A stretch of 19,132 nucleotides of DNA from Anaerolineae bacterium (GCA_016929205.1 JAFGJF010000098.1:1-19132); one strand, 5' to 3'; positions 6,772-15,341 are shown, numbered from the stretch's first letter. Translations and numbers: made by a program. Notes: generated from the letters alone by a model not told the origin.

Positions 6772-6787
6772 AAGGAGTCTTGTACCC

Positions 6788-7480
6788 ATGACATCAGAAG
6801 AACGAGGCACAGCATTTGAGAACATCTCACAAAGAGTGGTATTCTCATACCAGCGACAGCTGCCCGAGTTTGTTCCTGTGCTGCCTGCAAACCTCTCACC
6901 AGACGAGCAGCGCGGCGATAGGGCGATGGCCAGGTTTCTTTTTGCGCGCTGTGACTTTCGGGCGCTTGATCCGGACTACCAACCAGATGTGCTGGACATG
7001 CTACAAACCGTTCTTTGCCCCTCCGAGTATGAACACGTGGTCAACTTGCACCACGCCTTGGCCGAGATGGCCTATACGCCAGCCCTAAACATAGGTGGTG
7101 TCTCTGAGTGGCGGATCCAGTACCAGGGCAAGCGGGCGGTCAAGGCAACACCATTCTTCGAGTTCGAATATGATGAACGCCAAAAGAGCCAATATATCAT
7201 GCGCGTCAAGTGTGCCAGCACCAACCGGCTCGTCCCACTCGTTGCCCAACAACCCGAGATCTTGCAGCAAGATTTCTTCAACCACGCGAACAACTGTGGC
7301 GGAGCCAACTGTGGCTGGTGTAAAACGAGGAAAGCGCTGGGGCCATCTGTGCTTGAATATGGCGGTGAAAAGAAGACCATTTGCTGGTACATGCAGCGCC
7401 ACTTTGCCGAGGCAGACGGCGAGGCCGCCGACCTTGTCAGACACTATGCATTGCTTCATGAAGCTTTGGTGGCTGCATAG
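6788..7480 (+). CDS. Unknown protein with a CX4CX2C motif
   Basis: A 230-residue protein I cannot name. The first 140 residues look mainly helical. Near the C-terminus is a compact motif with Cys170, Cys175 and Cys178 (NNCGGANCGWCKTRK), followed by GPSVLEYGGEKKTICWYMQR with Cys199. These four cysteines could bind zinc or an iron-sulfur cluster. The C-terminal helix is EAADLVRHYALLHEAL. I have an impression of similar hypothetical proteins in Firmicutes but cannot verify it. The frame is open upstream through the GNAT gene; ATG 6788 is chosen because AAAGGAG lies 10 bases before it. No signal peptide. Confidence 0.72.
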   Translation: MTSEERGTAFENISQRVVFSYQRQLPEFVPVLPANLSPDEQRGDRAMARFLFARCDFRALDPDYQPDVLDMLQTVLCPSEYEHVVNLHHALAEMAYTPALNIGGVSEWRIQYQGKRAVKATPFFEFEYDERQKSQYIMRVKCASTNRLVPLVAQQPEILQQDFFNHANNCGGANCGWCKTRKALGPSVLEYGGEKKTICWYMQRHFAEADGEAADLVRHYALLHEALVAA

Positions 7481-7510
7481 CACAAAAAGGTACGATAAAA
7501 GGAGCTAGAG

Positions 7511-10500
7511 ATGGGCAAGGAAAAGCTTGTGTTGAGAGAATTCGATCTCGAGCGAGATGCGCCAAAAATGGCCGAAATGATGAAGGCCAGCGACGACCAG
7601 TGGCCCGGCACCTGGAGCGGCGGTGCCGAGATCACCACCGAGATGATCACCGAATGGCACGAACGAGGCAGCGCGCTCAACCGCTGGATCTTTGAGGTGG
7701 ACAACAAGATGATCGCTTACTGCTCGTTCCACGAAATGGAAGAGGAAAAGAACGCCGGATACGTCGGCCTGCTCAACGTCCAGCCCGAGTACCAGGGGCG
7801 CAGCCTGGGGCGCCGTCTCCTGCAGAAAAGTATAGAGCGCTGCAGTGAACTGGGCTACCACATGTTGTCGCTGTACACCTGGTCGGGCAATCTCAAGTCG
7901 GTGCCGCTCTACAAAAAGACCGGCTTTTTCTGGATGCCCGATACCAGCGTCTGGATGCTCAACTATGTGCCCGGCATCCTCAGCCAGCCTTGTGCACAGC
8001 CCTACTTTTCCAAACACGATTGGTACCAGACCTCCAAGCGCGAACTGAACCAGGTCGAGGACAAACAGCTGTGGGAAGGGATCAAGGTCTTTACCTATCA
8101 CTGGGAATCAGACGGCGATAGTCTGACTGCCTGGATCGACCGCGAGGCGCGCAAGCTGACCGCTATCGAAACCGACGCGTTTTTTGCCGGCGCCATCGCT
8201 GCGAACATCGAGCCAGCCAAGGGCATGTCCACCACAATGCGCTGGCGGCTGGTCAACAAGCAGGACCATCCTATGTCCGTCTCGCTGCTCGCCAGCGGCG
8301 ACGAGCACATCCAGATCGATCATCGCGCGACGGTGACCGTCGCTCCCGGCGAGACGACCGAACTGGAGGCCAGCGTCGACATCGCCGCCGACACGCCCGA
8401 CGTCAAACGCCACAAGGCCGTTCCTGCCGTGCGCACGATCCTGATCATCGATGGCGAGGTGCTGGAACTGGGCACCGGTTTGCATCCCCGGCCCGCCGTG
8501 GAGATCGACACGTCACCCCATCACGTCACGCTTTTCCCGGGGGTTCCCAAAATCGTTCACCTGCAACTGCGCAGCCGTCTCGAACAGGATGTGCAAGCCA
8601 CGATCAGCCTGGCCCCGGCTTCCGGCCTGAACGTCGATCGCACCGAGCACACGATCGCCATTCCGTCCAAAAGTTTTGCCGCCCTGCCCGTAGAACTCGT
8701 CGCGGATGACGGCGGTGTGTATGAACTGTCTGCGACCATCTATTTTGAGGGTGGCAAGACGCTGCCCGAGCGGCTGCCGATCTTTTGCTTGCCGGCCGGC
8801 GGCGTGTTGGCTTACCAGGGTGCAAAGGAAACGCGGATCGAAAACGAGTGGACGCGCGTCGTGCTCAAGAACCAGGGGGGAGAGGCGTTCATCGACGCCG
8901 TCCAGGACAACGTCGGGTTGGGCGGCTTTGGAGAGCGGTTGGGACCGCCCTTTTGGCCTTCTGAGCTGGACGACAAGACGTTCAGGATCGAGCTAGAGCG
9001 GGATGGCGGACGCGTCACGGCATTGATGTCGGCCGACCTGGAAGAAAGCTATCCCGAGTTGACGCTTTACCGCCGGGTCACGCTGAGCGGAGGCCCTCTG
9101 ATCGAGCTGGCACACACCCTGGCGAACAACAGCACGGAAACGTACCGGCTCCAAGTGAGTGCGGGCGTCCGTTACTGGCACAACGATGCATCGACGATCA
9201 CCGTTCCCCTCAAGGGCGGCATCGTACACAGTTACAAGCCCGAGTTCCCGGCCGTCGACGAAGACATTGGCAAAACGCCGGAAGCCTTTGCCGAGCGATG
9301 GGCGGCCTTTAGCTCGAGGTGGGGTACGCTGGGTGTTTTGTGGGAAACGTCCGTTGAAGAGAACGAAGTCGGTTGGGGCGTCTCTTTGCTCACCCCGGAA
9401 CTGGCCTGCGAACCACAACAACGCGTGCCGGCCAGCAGGCTCTACATCTATGCCGGGCCGGGCGACTGGCGTACCGTGCGCAAGCACGCGCGCCGGCTGG
9501 CTGGAACGGACGACGATCCCGAACCGATTCCCGTTCAGGCACGCCAGGTCCACGATGCCCGCATCGAGCCCGCACCGTTGGTCACGGTCGATGATCAGGT
9601 AACGGCGACGTTCACGGTCGACAACCTGCGCCGACGTCCCCTGAAGGGCCACGCCCGGCTCCTGCTGCCCCAGGGCCTGTCGAGCGATCGCGACCGGTTT
9701 GAACTGCACGATATTTCTTGCGATCGTCCCCTGAGCGAGCCGATCGTGCTTGCACTTGCGCCGACGGCTGCGGCGTATGAGGGCAGCGTCGATCTCGGCA
9801 CACAGCTAGCCGATACCCGGGTTCAGGTTCCCGTGATCCGCCTGGGCAATCGCAGCGACGTCACCGTGGCAAAGCATGAGCAAGAGGGCGCAACACGCTA
9901 TGCGATCGACAACGGGCGCACCCGCTTTGATGTGGCACCGGGCTTTTGTGGCGCGCTGGTTCGCTGGCAAGAAAACGGCGTCAACCACGTCATCTCATCC
10001 TTCCCCGGACGCAAAACCTTTGGCTGGATGAGCCCCTGGTACGGCGGCATCACGCCACTGGTGGTCGAGGAACACCGGTCTTTTCCGGGACACCTCGAGC
10101 AGGAAACGTTGAGCGGGCAGATCATCGACCTACCCGACTGGCGCGGCATTCCCTGGCGCGGTGTCCGGGTCAGTGCCGAGATCACGCGCGAGGACCTGGT
10201 TGGTCTGCGGGCTGAACTCGACTATCTCACCGTGGGGCAGAGCAACGTGCTCAAGTTGGTGTGCCGAGTCCACAACGCCACATCGGGCAAGCGACGCCTC
10301 GTCGTAGGCTGGCTCACTTTTTGGCAGCCGGATGGATCGTGCGAGGCCAATGTCCTTCGTAGCGCGTACGTCGAGCGCAAGCCGATGCCGTGGGAGAGTT
10401 GGTCGTGGGCGCGTCACTGGGCGACGGTCACCAACAACACGACGGGACGGACCGCGATCCTGGTCAGCCCCTATCCCGACGTGTGCGCGATGGACTGGGG

Positions 10501-10651
10501 CGATCCCGGCGGGCACCTGGGCTGCTGGTCGCATGTCGACGTGCTGCCCGAATCGACCACCGAGCGCGTGTGTTACGTGGCACTGTGCAACGAGCTGGAA
10601 CAGGCCAAGCGCTACACCTGGCTCAAAGATTATTTGGAACACAACAGCTAA
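7511..10651 (+). CDS. Large fusion: N-terminal GNAT acetyltransferase plus beta-sandwich region
   Basis: A 1046-residue protein. Residues 5-150 are a full GNAT domain (LVLREFDLERDAPKMAEMM, then the acetyl-CoA loop PEYQGRSLGRRLLQKSIERC, then VPLYKKTGFFW). Residues 190-430 are rich in strands and Gly/Thr/Glu turns (TVTVAPGETTELEASVDIA) and look like Ig-like or NEW3-type domains. Residues 430-660 and 790-1040 each resemble the supersandwich fold of galactose mutarotase and glycosidase accessory domains. Their openings are alike (ENEWTRVVLKNQGGEAFIDA; NGRTRFDVAPGFCGALVRW), suggesting internal duplication, with another Ig-like block (675-785) between. There is no signal peptide or membrane segment, so it appears cytoplasmic. 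AAAGGAG lies seven bases before ATG. The beta part may bind a sugar or polymer; function is unknown. Confidence 0.82.
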   Translation: MGKEKLVLREFDLERDAPKMAEMMKASDDQWPGTWSGGAEITTEMITEWHERGSALNRWIFEVDNKMIAYCSFHEMEEEKNAGYVGLLNVQPEYQGRSLGRRLLQKSIERCSELGYHMLSLYTWSGNLKSVPLYKKTGFFWMPDTSVWMLNYVPGILSQPCAQPYFSKHDWYQTSKRELNQVEDKQLWEGIKVFTYHWESDGDSLTAWIDREARKLTAIETDAFFAGAIAANIEPAKGMSTTMRWRLVNKQDHPMSVSLLASGDEHIQIDHRATVTVAPGETTELEASVDIAADTPDVKRHKAVPAVRTILIIDGEVLELGTGLHPRPAVEIDTSPHHVTLFPGVPKIVHLQLRSRLEQDVQATISLAPASGLNVDRTEHTIAIPSKSFAALPVELVADDGGVYELSATIYFEGGKTLPERLPIFCLPAGGVLAYQGAKETRIENEWTRVVLKNQGGEAFIDAVQDNVGLGGFGERLGPPFWPSELDDKTFRIELERDGGRVTALMSADLEESYPELTLYRRVTLSGGPLIELAHTLANNSTETYRLQVSAGVRYWHNDASTITVPLKGGIVHSYKPEFPAVDEDIGKTPEAFAERWAAFSSRWGTLGVLWETSVEENEVGWGVSLLTPELACEPQQRVPASRLYIYAGPGDWRTVRKHARRLAGTDDDPEPIPVQARQVHDARIEPAPLVTVDDQVTATFTVDNLRRRPLKGHARLLLPQGLSSDRDRFELHDISCDRPLSEPIVLALAPTAAAYEGSVDLGTQLADTRVQVPVIRLGNRSDVTVAKHEQEGATRYAIDNGRTRFDVAPGFCGALVRWQENGVNHVISSFPGRKTFGWMSPWYGGITPLVVEEHRSFPGHLEQETLSGQIIDLPDWRGIPWRGVRVSAEITREDLVGLRAELDYLTVGQSNVLKLVCRVHNATSGKRRLVVGWLTFWQPDGSCEANVLRSAYVERKPMPWESWSWARHWATVTNNTTGRTAILVSPYPDVCAMDWGDPGGHLGCWSHVDVLPESTTERVCYVALCNELEQAKRYTWLKDYLEHNS

Positions 10652-10715
10652 GGGCAGCGACAGCATAAAAAGTCGACCGGTTCACACCTGATCGACCTTT
10701 TGAAAGGAGATCAAG

Positions 10716-11678
10716 ATGAAAGCACTGAAAAACTGTCGGTGGGCACCCAGGTGGGTCTCACACCTGGGCTGCATCAAGGGGTGCCTGGACTTTTTGGGGA
10801 TCGAGGTCAGCGACGCCTGGTTGTACGGCGGGACGGGGCACGCCTTTGTGATCAACCTGCACGAAGAGGTCTGCCCCAGCGGGCCGACGGCGTGGAGGAC
10901 GGTCAAACTCTTTGAACTGGGCAACAACCTCGGCTACAAGTTTGACGGCGTCTTTGCCTCCAAGCACCGGGATGACTTTGCCGCACAGCAAAAACGTGCC
11001 TGGGAACACGTCCAGCAGGCCATCGACCAGGGCATCCCCTGCTACGGCTGGGAACTCGAGATCCCCGAGTTTTACGTGGTCTATGGCTATGACGGCGTCG
11101 GCTTTTACTACTCCGGCCCCGGCTGCGACGAGGGCAAGGGACCCAAACCCTGGAAGGAATTGGGAGACACCGGGATTGGTATCCTCGAGCTGTACAGCGT
11201 GTGGCCCGGCGAAGCGGCCGATGACGCGACGACGGTAAAACAGGCCTTGGCCTTTGCCCTGGAACACGCTGCCAACCCCGAGGAATGGATCTTTGAAGGT
11301 TACCGGGCCGGGTTGGAGGGCTATGACAACTGGATCCACGCCCTGCGAGCGGGCAAGGCTTCGGACATGGGCATGCGCTACAATACGGGCGTATGGCTGG
11401 AATGCCGCCAATTCGCCGTTGGCTTTCTGGAGGAGGCCAAGGAACGGCTGGCAGGCCGTGCAGATGGGCTGTTTGACGAGGCGATCGCCCATTACCAGGG
11501 CGTGTCAGCGAACCTGGGCAAGGTCGCCGAGATCTATCCGTGGACCTTTGAGTCTTCCGACGAGGATGTGCTGCCGGTCGACGACAACAGCCGCACCGCC
11601 GTCGAGGCCCTCCAGGCAGCCAGGAAAGCAGAGGCGGCCGGATTGCAGGTTCTGGACAAGATCGTCCTGGCGCTCTAG
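10716..11678 (+). CDS. Possible BtrH/papain-like N-terminal domain with shared helical tail
   Basis: A 320-residue protein in two parts. Residues 1-160 contain HLGCIKGCLDFLGIEVSD, then WLYGGTGHAFVINLHEE and, after a helix (AWEHVQQAIDQGIPCYGWEL), VVYGYDGVGFYY. This order resembles BtrH_N/C39-like papain-fold domains, with Cys19 or Cys23 and the His of GHAF as possible active-site residues; the assignment is tentative. Residues 172-320 form a helical module (ALEHAANPEEW, WLECRQFAVGFLEEAKERL, AAGLQVLDKIVLAL) that recurs in the gene at 12385-13191. AAAGGAG lies eight bases before ATG. Upstream, at 10667-10701, is an imperfect stem ending in TTTT that may be a weak terminator. Peptidase, acyltransferase or binding protein are all possible. 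Confidence 0.75.
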   Translation: MKALKNCRWAPRWVSHLGCIKGCLDFLGIEVSDAWLYGGTGHAFVINLHEEVCPSGPTAWRTVKLFELGNNLGYKFDGVFASKHRDDFAAQQKRAWEHVQQAIDQGIPCYGWELEIPEFYVVYGYDGVGFYYSGPGCDEGKGPKPWKELGDTGIGILELYSVWPGEAADDATTVKQALAFALEHAANPEEWIFEGYRAGLEGYDNWIHALRAGKASDMGMRYNTGVWLECRQFAVGFLEEAKERLAGRADGLFDEAIAHYQGVSANLGKVAEIYPWTFESSDEDVLPVDDNSRTAVEALQAARKAEAAGLQVLDKIVLAL

Positions 11679-11722
11679 ATTGCATCGAGAACGCCAACCT
11701 TGAGAAAAGAAGGCAAACCAAT

Positions 11723-12232
11723 ATGCTAACACTGAGCGAACCAACAATCATCGAGCGGGAACCCTACCTGGTCGTCGGCGCCTATTGCGCCTTTGAGGGT
11801 GAGGATGAAGGCCCGGGCTGGTCAGGAGCATCCCAAACATTCTATGCTCGACGAGATGAGATCACAAACAGAAAAGACGATAGGGTGCTCGGCTTCTTGT
11901 ATCGCCCGCACAAGGACGACCCAAATATCCCAGAGAGTACAAGAGCGTGCTTTGTCGGCGTCGACGTCACCGACCTGAATCACGTGCCTGAAGGCTTGTC
12001 TACGACGCAGTTCTCCGGCGGCAAATATGTCATCGTCGCGTGTCAAGGCGACACGGAGGACGAGGCGGCTATGGGCGTCGGCGAGGGTGTGGGTTTTCTC
12101 GAAAAGTGGATCAACGAGAACGGATATGTTCAGGGCGACGCCTGTTTTGCGTGCAGCCACGAGAATGCACCCAAGCCACCGTTCGTCGAATACGTCTATA
12201 TCAAGATTGAGCAGAAGCAACAAGGCGTATAG
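11723..12232 (+). CDS. GyrI-like (effector-binding domain) protein 1
   Basis: A 169-residue stand-alone domain of the GyrI-like/AraC effector-binding (SOUL-related) superfamily. It opens with EPTIIEREPYLVVGAYC and has a mid-protein strand RACFVGVDVTDLNHVPEGLS. The FSGGKYVIVACQG strand and GFLEKWINENGY helix follow, and it ends EYVYIKIE as family members do. No helix-turn-helix is attached, so it is not a typical regulator. Stand-alone members include E. coli SbmC/GyrI, which protects gyrase and eases alkylation toxicity, and enzymes that hydrolyse cyclopropane-bearing genotoxins. AAGAAGG lies about eight bases before ATG. First of three GyrI-like genes within 2.5 kb. Ligand unknown. Confidence 0.82.
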   Translation: MLTLSEPTIIEREPYLVVGAYCAFEGEDEGPGWSGASQTFYARRDEITNRKDDRVLGFLYRPHKDDPNIPESTRACFVGVDVTDLNHVPEGLSTTQFSGGKYVIVACQGDTEDEAAMGVGEGVGFLEKWINENGYVQGDACFACSHENAPKPPFVEYVYIKIEQKQQGV

Positions 12233-12384
12233 CCGGATGCTCAAGTTCCCCGAGATCGTATGCATGCGCAACCATATGCGCGAGACGTTGGTCGGCAAAC
12301 GGAATCAGGGAGGCGCGTGCTATGTGTGTTCGAGATGCCAGCCTCCGCCACCCCAGTGACAGCTAGCACAATAGGAGCAAAACC

Positions 12385-13191
12385 ATGCGACCCAAGATCG
12401 TCAGTCGAAAGGCATTTGCAGTAATGGGCGTTATCGGTCATTTTGAGAGCGCCAGTGAGAATTTTGGCCCGCTGTGGAACGAATACATGGCGGTCCACGA
12501 TCAGATCGAACCCCTGAGCGCCGGCGAGGGACACTATGGCATCTACCTTAGCGCCGATCACTCCAAGTCGATTGACTATTTGGCTGGCATGGCTGTGAGA
12601 GACGCCGCAGCCGCCCCCGACGGCATCAAACTGCGCGAACTGCCAGCCGCTCTTTATGCCGTGTTCGAGTGCGCGTTCCAGAAAATCGGTCCCACATATG
12701 GTTATATCTGGTCTGTGCAGCGCTGCGATCCTGCACCCGACGACCAGGTTGTAAGGGATGGATTGGCATTCGCCCTCGAGCACGCAAAGAATCCACCCGA
12801 GTGGATCGATCCGCAGGCCAAGTCGGGCCCGGCAGCATGGGCCTATTGGGCCGAAGCGCTGAAAAAGGAAAAAGCCAAGCGCGACCACCACACCTACAAC
12901 GCCCAACTGTGGCTCGAATGCCGCGAGATGGCGGTGGCGTTTCTCCAGGAAGCCAAGGAGCGTTTGCCTGGACGATGCGATGAGCTGTTCGACGAGACGG
13001 CAGCGTACTATGCCGCCGTATGTGAAAAGCTCGATGCATTGATCGCGCTGCACCCACCCCGCGAAAAACCAGACTGGGGGCCGGACTCGACGTTCTCCAG
13101 CGTGGAAGCAGCCGAGATCGTCCACGCGGCGGGCGAGGCCGATGACAAAGGGATGGCAACGTTACAAAAGATCGTAGCCGCACTGAACTAG
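12385..13191 (+). CDS. Truncated GyrI-like domain fused to a helical module
   Basis: A 268-residue fusion. Residues 1-112 match the GyrI-like domain and align closely with the gene at 13764-14237: PLWNEYMAVHDQIEPLS, SIDYLAGMAVRDAA, KLRELPAALYAVFECA and IGPTYGYIWS have counterparts there. The last GyrI segment (final helix and strand) is absent. In its place, from about residue 122, is the helical module also found at the end of the 10716-11678 protein: FALEHAKNPPEW, WLECREMAVAFLQEAKERL, GMATLQKIVAAL. The two parents flank it within 3.5 kb, which suggests local recombination or shared partners. AGGAG lies eight bases before ATG. The module may bind or sense something for both proteins; its function is unknown. 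Confidence 0.8.
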   Translation: MRPKIVSRKAFAVMGVIGHFESASENFGPLWNEYMAVHDQIEPLSAGEGHYGIYLSADHSKSIDYLAGMAVRDAAAAPDGIKLRELPAALYAVFECAFQKIGPTYGYIWSVQRCDPAPDDQVVRDGLAFALEHAKNPPEWIDPQAKSGPAAWAYWAEALKKEKAKRDHHTYNAQLWLECREMAVAFLQEAKERLPGRCDELFDETAAYYAAVCEKLDALIALHPPREKPDWGPDSTFSSVEAAEIVHAAGEADDKGMATLQKIVAALN

Positions 13192-13208
13192 CCAGAAGGA
13201 GAGGTAAC

Positions 13209-13676
13209 ATGGATAATCAAATGTTGGTTTCCTATTGCGGTTTGTATTGCGATCTGTGTGGCGCTCGAAACGATACCCCCAAGCGAGCGCAAGCCCTGAT
13301 CGTCTCGCTGAGACAAGCCGAGATGGACAAATGGGGCACAGGGATGCCCGATTTCATCGAATTCTGGCGTTTTTTGAACGACCTCACTGACGTGCCCGAG
13401 GACAAGTGCTGTCGCAGTGGCAAATGCGGCGCGCCCAACTGTGCGATCCGCAACTGCGCCAGGTCGCGTCAAATCGAGGTCTGTGTGCTCTGTCCCGATT
13501 ACCCCTGCGCCAGGATCGAGACGTTTGCCCAAAGCGAGCCGCTGCTGGTCCACGATGGCCAACGGATCAAACAAGTTGGCCTTGAGCAGTGGATTGAGGA
13601 GCAGATTGCGCGCAAACAGACCGGCTTTGATTATGGTCACGTGCGCTGCCTGCCGTGCATTGTGCCGACAGAGTAA
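13209..13676 (+). CDS. DUF3795 cysteine-rich protein
   Basis: A 155-residue protein matching the DUF3795 pattern. The N-terminus VSYCGLYCDLCGA gives Cys10, Cys14 and Cys17. A second cysteine-dense segment follows in the middle (DKCCRSGKCGAPNCAIRNCA, then CVLCPDYPC) and one more pair near the end (VRCLPC). The spacing suggests zinc or iron-sulfur binding. The family is widespread in anaerobes and has no established function. AGAAGGAGAGG ends five bases before ATG. It lies between two GyrI-like genes and 17 bases after the first, so co-transcription is likely. No signal peptide or membrane segment. Confidence 0.87.
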   Translation: MDNQMLVSYCGLYCDLCGARNDTPKRAQALIVSLRQAEMDKWGTGMPDFIEFWRFLNDLTDVPEDKCCRSGKCGAPNCAIRNCARSRQIEVCVLCPDYPCARIETFAQSEPLLVHDGQRIKQVGLEQWIEEQIARKQTGFDYGHVRCLPCIVPTE

Positions 13677-13763
13677 TGCCAGACCAGACTAACAAGCGGA
13701 ACTATCGCGCCCAGTTTTTCTATTTGCACCGTTCAACCTGTAACTGTCTTACGGAGGCAACCG

Positions 13764-14237
13764 ATGGAACCTGAAATGATCCACAAAGACATAATCACCT
13801 TGCTCGGCCTGCAAGAACGCTTTACGCCCGACAACGAGGATCACGAAGGGATCTGGAAGCAATTCATGAAATACCACGACCAGATCCAGGCCTTCAGTGT
13901 CGATGGGGCCTACTATGGGGCCAATTTCGGCGCGAAAGAAGGAAAAGCAATCGATTACCTGGCGGCGATGGCTGTTGCCGGCGTGCAAAACATCCCCGAA
14001 GGTCTGACCTTGCGCGAAGTGCCAGCATCACGTTACGCCGTGTTCAAGTGTACGGTCAAGACGATCGGCGAAACCTATGATTGGATCTTTGGCCAATGGC
14101 TCAAGACAGCGTCTTATCCGCGCCCAGGCCTGGACTCGCCCAAGGCCGATTTCGAGCGCTATCCGCCGGCGACAAACTCGGGAGATAACCCAGTCTTGCT
14201 CCATATTGCCCTTGAGGACGATCCCAAGGAGGAATAG
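13764..14237 (+). CDS. GyrI-like (effector-binding domain) protein 2
   Basis: A 157-residue stand-alone GyrI-like domain: GIWKQFMKYHDQIQAFS, YYGANFGAKEGKAIDYLAAM, LREVPASRYAVFKC, IGETYDWIFGQWL, then FERYPPATNSGDNPVLLHIAL. Unlike its close relative at 12385-13191 it keeps the final helix and strand, so it is the complete version of that domain. No DNA-binding domain is present. ACGGAGG lies six bases before ATG. The 87-base gap upstream shows no convincing promoter. Small-molecule binding or hydrolysis is possible on family grounds; the ligand is unknown. Confidence 0.83.
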   Translation: MEPEMIHKDIITLLGLQERFTPDNEDHEGIWKQFMKYHDQIQAFSVDGAYYGANFGAKEGKAIDYLAAMAVAGVQNIPEGLTLREVPASRYAVFKCTVKTIGETYDWIFGQWLKTASYPRPGLDSPKADFERYPPATNSGDNPVLLHIALEDDPKEE

Positions 14238-14331
14238 GCATCAGCACCAGAACTATCACTGGGGGCAGTTGCCGACGATCGCCAAGTTGAGTCAAAGGAC
14301 CGGTAAAACGCTTTGAAAAGGAGGGCCCTCG

Positions 14332-15321
14332 ATGGGTTGGACGAAACACGTGCCAAAGCAGATACCTTTAGACTGGTTGCTAGAACTCGACAATCCCTCG
14401 GTGCGAGCCTTGGCGCTGATCGAGCTCTTGGATCGGGACGCGGAGGATGCAGAGGTTGTCGAAGCCCGGAAACAGGTCGCGGATGCCCCTTACATCGCAC
14501 GGATTTTAAAAGGCCAACATGCGAAGGGATATTGGAGCATGCCGGAACGCTATTTCCACAGGCACACTGGCACGGCGTGGCGCTGGCTGCTGCTGCACGA
14601 GCTGGGCTTTGATCCGATGCACCCGCAAATGCTCAAGACAGCCGATTTCCTGCTCGACATCGCTTTCAACGACGAAACAGGTGCCTTTTCTTCGCAGCCT
14701 GGCATAGATTCCGTGCCTTGCTATAACGGCTGGCTGCTCTGGGGACTGCACCGCAGCGGATATGGGGATGATCCGAGGGTACACAGTGCACTGCGCTGGG
14801 TAGTGGACAAGATGCGCTATGACGACGGCGACAACCGGGTGGCTGACCCCGACAATGGCTGTTGGGGGCGCCACGTCTGTGTTCGTGGCGTCATCCCCAT
14901 TCTGCGCGCCCTGTCAGAACTGCCGGACACCTATCGCAGCGAGGAAACGGTGCACGTCCTGCAGACGGGCATTGAATTTATGTTGCTGCACCACGTTTAC
15001 AAACGCAGCCACAACCTGGACAAACCGATGAACAGTAAACTGACGCAGCTCACCTTTCCGAGTTTCTACTGGCCCGATTTCGTCGAGGTCTTGTTGATCC
15101 TCACCCACCTGGAATGCGGGGATCCGCGCATGGAGGAGGCCATCGCTTACCTGCAAAAAAAGCAGGCCAAAGACGGCACCTGGACACTGCAACGCACCTA
15201 CAACGAGCGCAGCAAGCACGACACGTTCCCGGTGGTCATCCCGCTGGAAGCGCGCGGTGCGCCGAGCAAGTGGGTCACCCTGCGTGCGCTCATTGTACTG
15301 AAGCGCTGGTTTGGTGCATAA
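14332..15321 (+). CDS. Alpha/alpha-toroid (prenyltransferase/squalene-oxidase repeat-like) protein, copy 2
   Basis: A 329-residue paralogue of the gene at 724-1752. Toroid features: DWLLELDNPSVRALALIELL at the start, HTGTAWRWLLLHELGFDP, CYNGWLLWGLHRSGYGDDPR, CWGRHVCVRGVIPILRALSEL, FYWPDFVEVLLILTHLECGD, and a last unit with DGTWTLQR and PSKWVTLRALIVLKRW. Histidines and cysteines (for example the CWGRHVC cluster) could bind metal, but no known catalytic motif stands out. AAAAGGAGGG precedes ATG by six bases, one of the strongest ribosome sites here. The YcaQ/AlkZ-type gene follows by 20 bases. In both places the toroid gene sits beside a DNA glycosylase gene, which may be chance. Function unknown. 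Confidence 0.8.
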   Translation: MGWTKHVPKQIPLDWLLELDNPSVRALALIELLDRDAEDAEVVEARKQVADAPYIARILKGQHAKGYWSMPERYFHRHTGTAWRWLLLHELGFDPMHPQMLKTADFLLDIAFNDETGAFSSQPGIDSVPCYNGWLLWGLHRSGYGDDPRVHSALRWVVDKMRYDDGDNRVADPDNGCWGRHVCVRGVIPILRALSELPDTYRSEETVHVLQTGIEFMLLHHVYKRSHNLDKPMNSKLTQLTFPSFYWPDFVEVLLILTHLECGDPRMEEAIAYLQKKQAKDGTWTLQRTYNERSKHDTFPVVIPLEARGAPSKWVTLRALIVLKRWFGA

Positions 15322-15341
15322 AAGTCAGAAAGGACGTACCC

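Noticed and set aside
10758..11751. Overlapping minus-strand ORFs of 244 and 282 codons
   Set aside because: Their translations are low-complexity Arg/Pro/Ser-rich or featureless, as expected for shadows of a GC-rich gene, and the plus-strand protein has clear domains.
12237..12359. Possible 40-residue ORF between two GyrI-like genes, ending in CYVCSRCQPPPPQ
   Set aside because: There is no ribosome site at its ATG and no recognisable motif beyond two Cys pairs. It is more likely non-coding spacer.
12241..13125. Long minus-strand ORF (294 codons) opposite the GyrI-fusion gene
   Set aside because: It mirrors a plus-strand gene with recognisable domains and a good ribosome site. The antisense translation has no family features.
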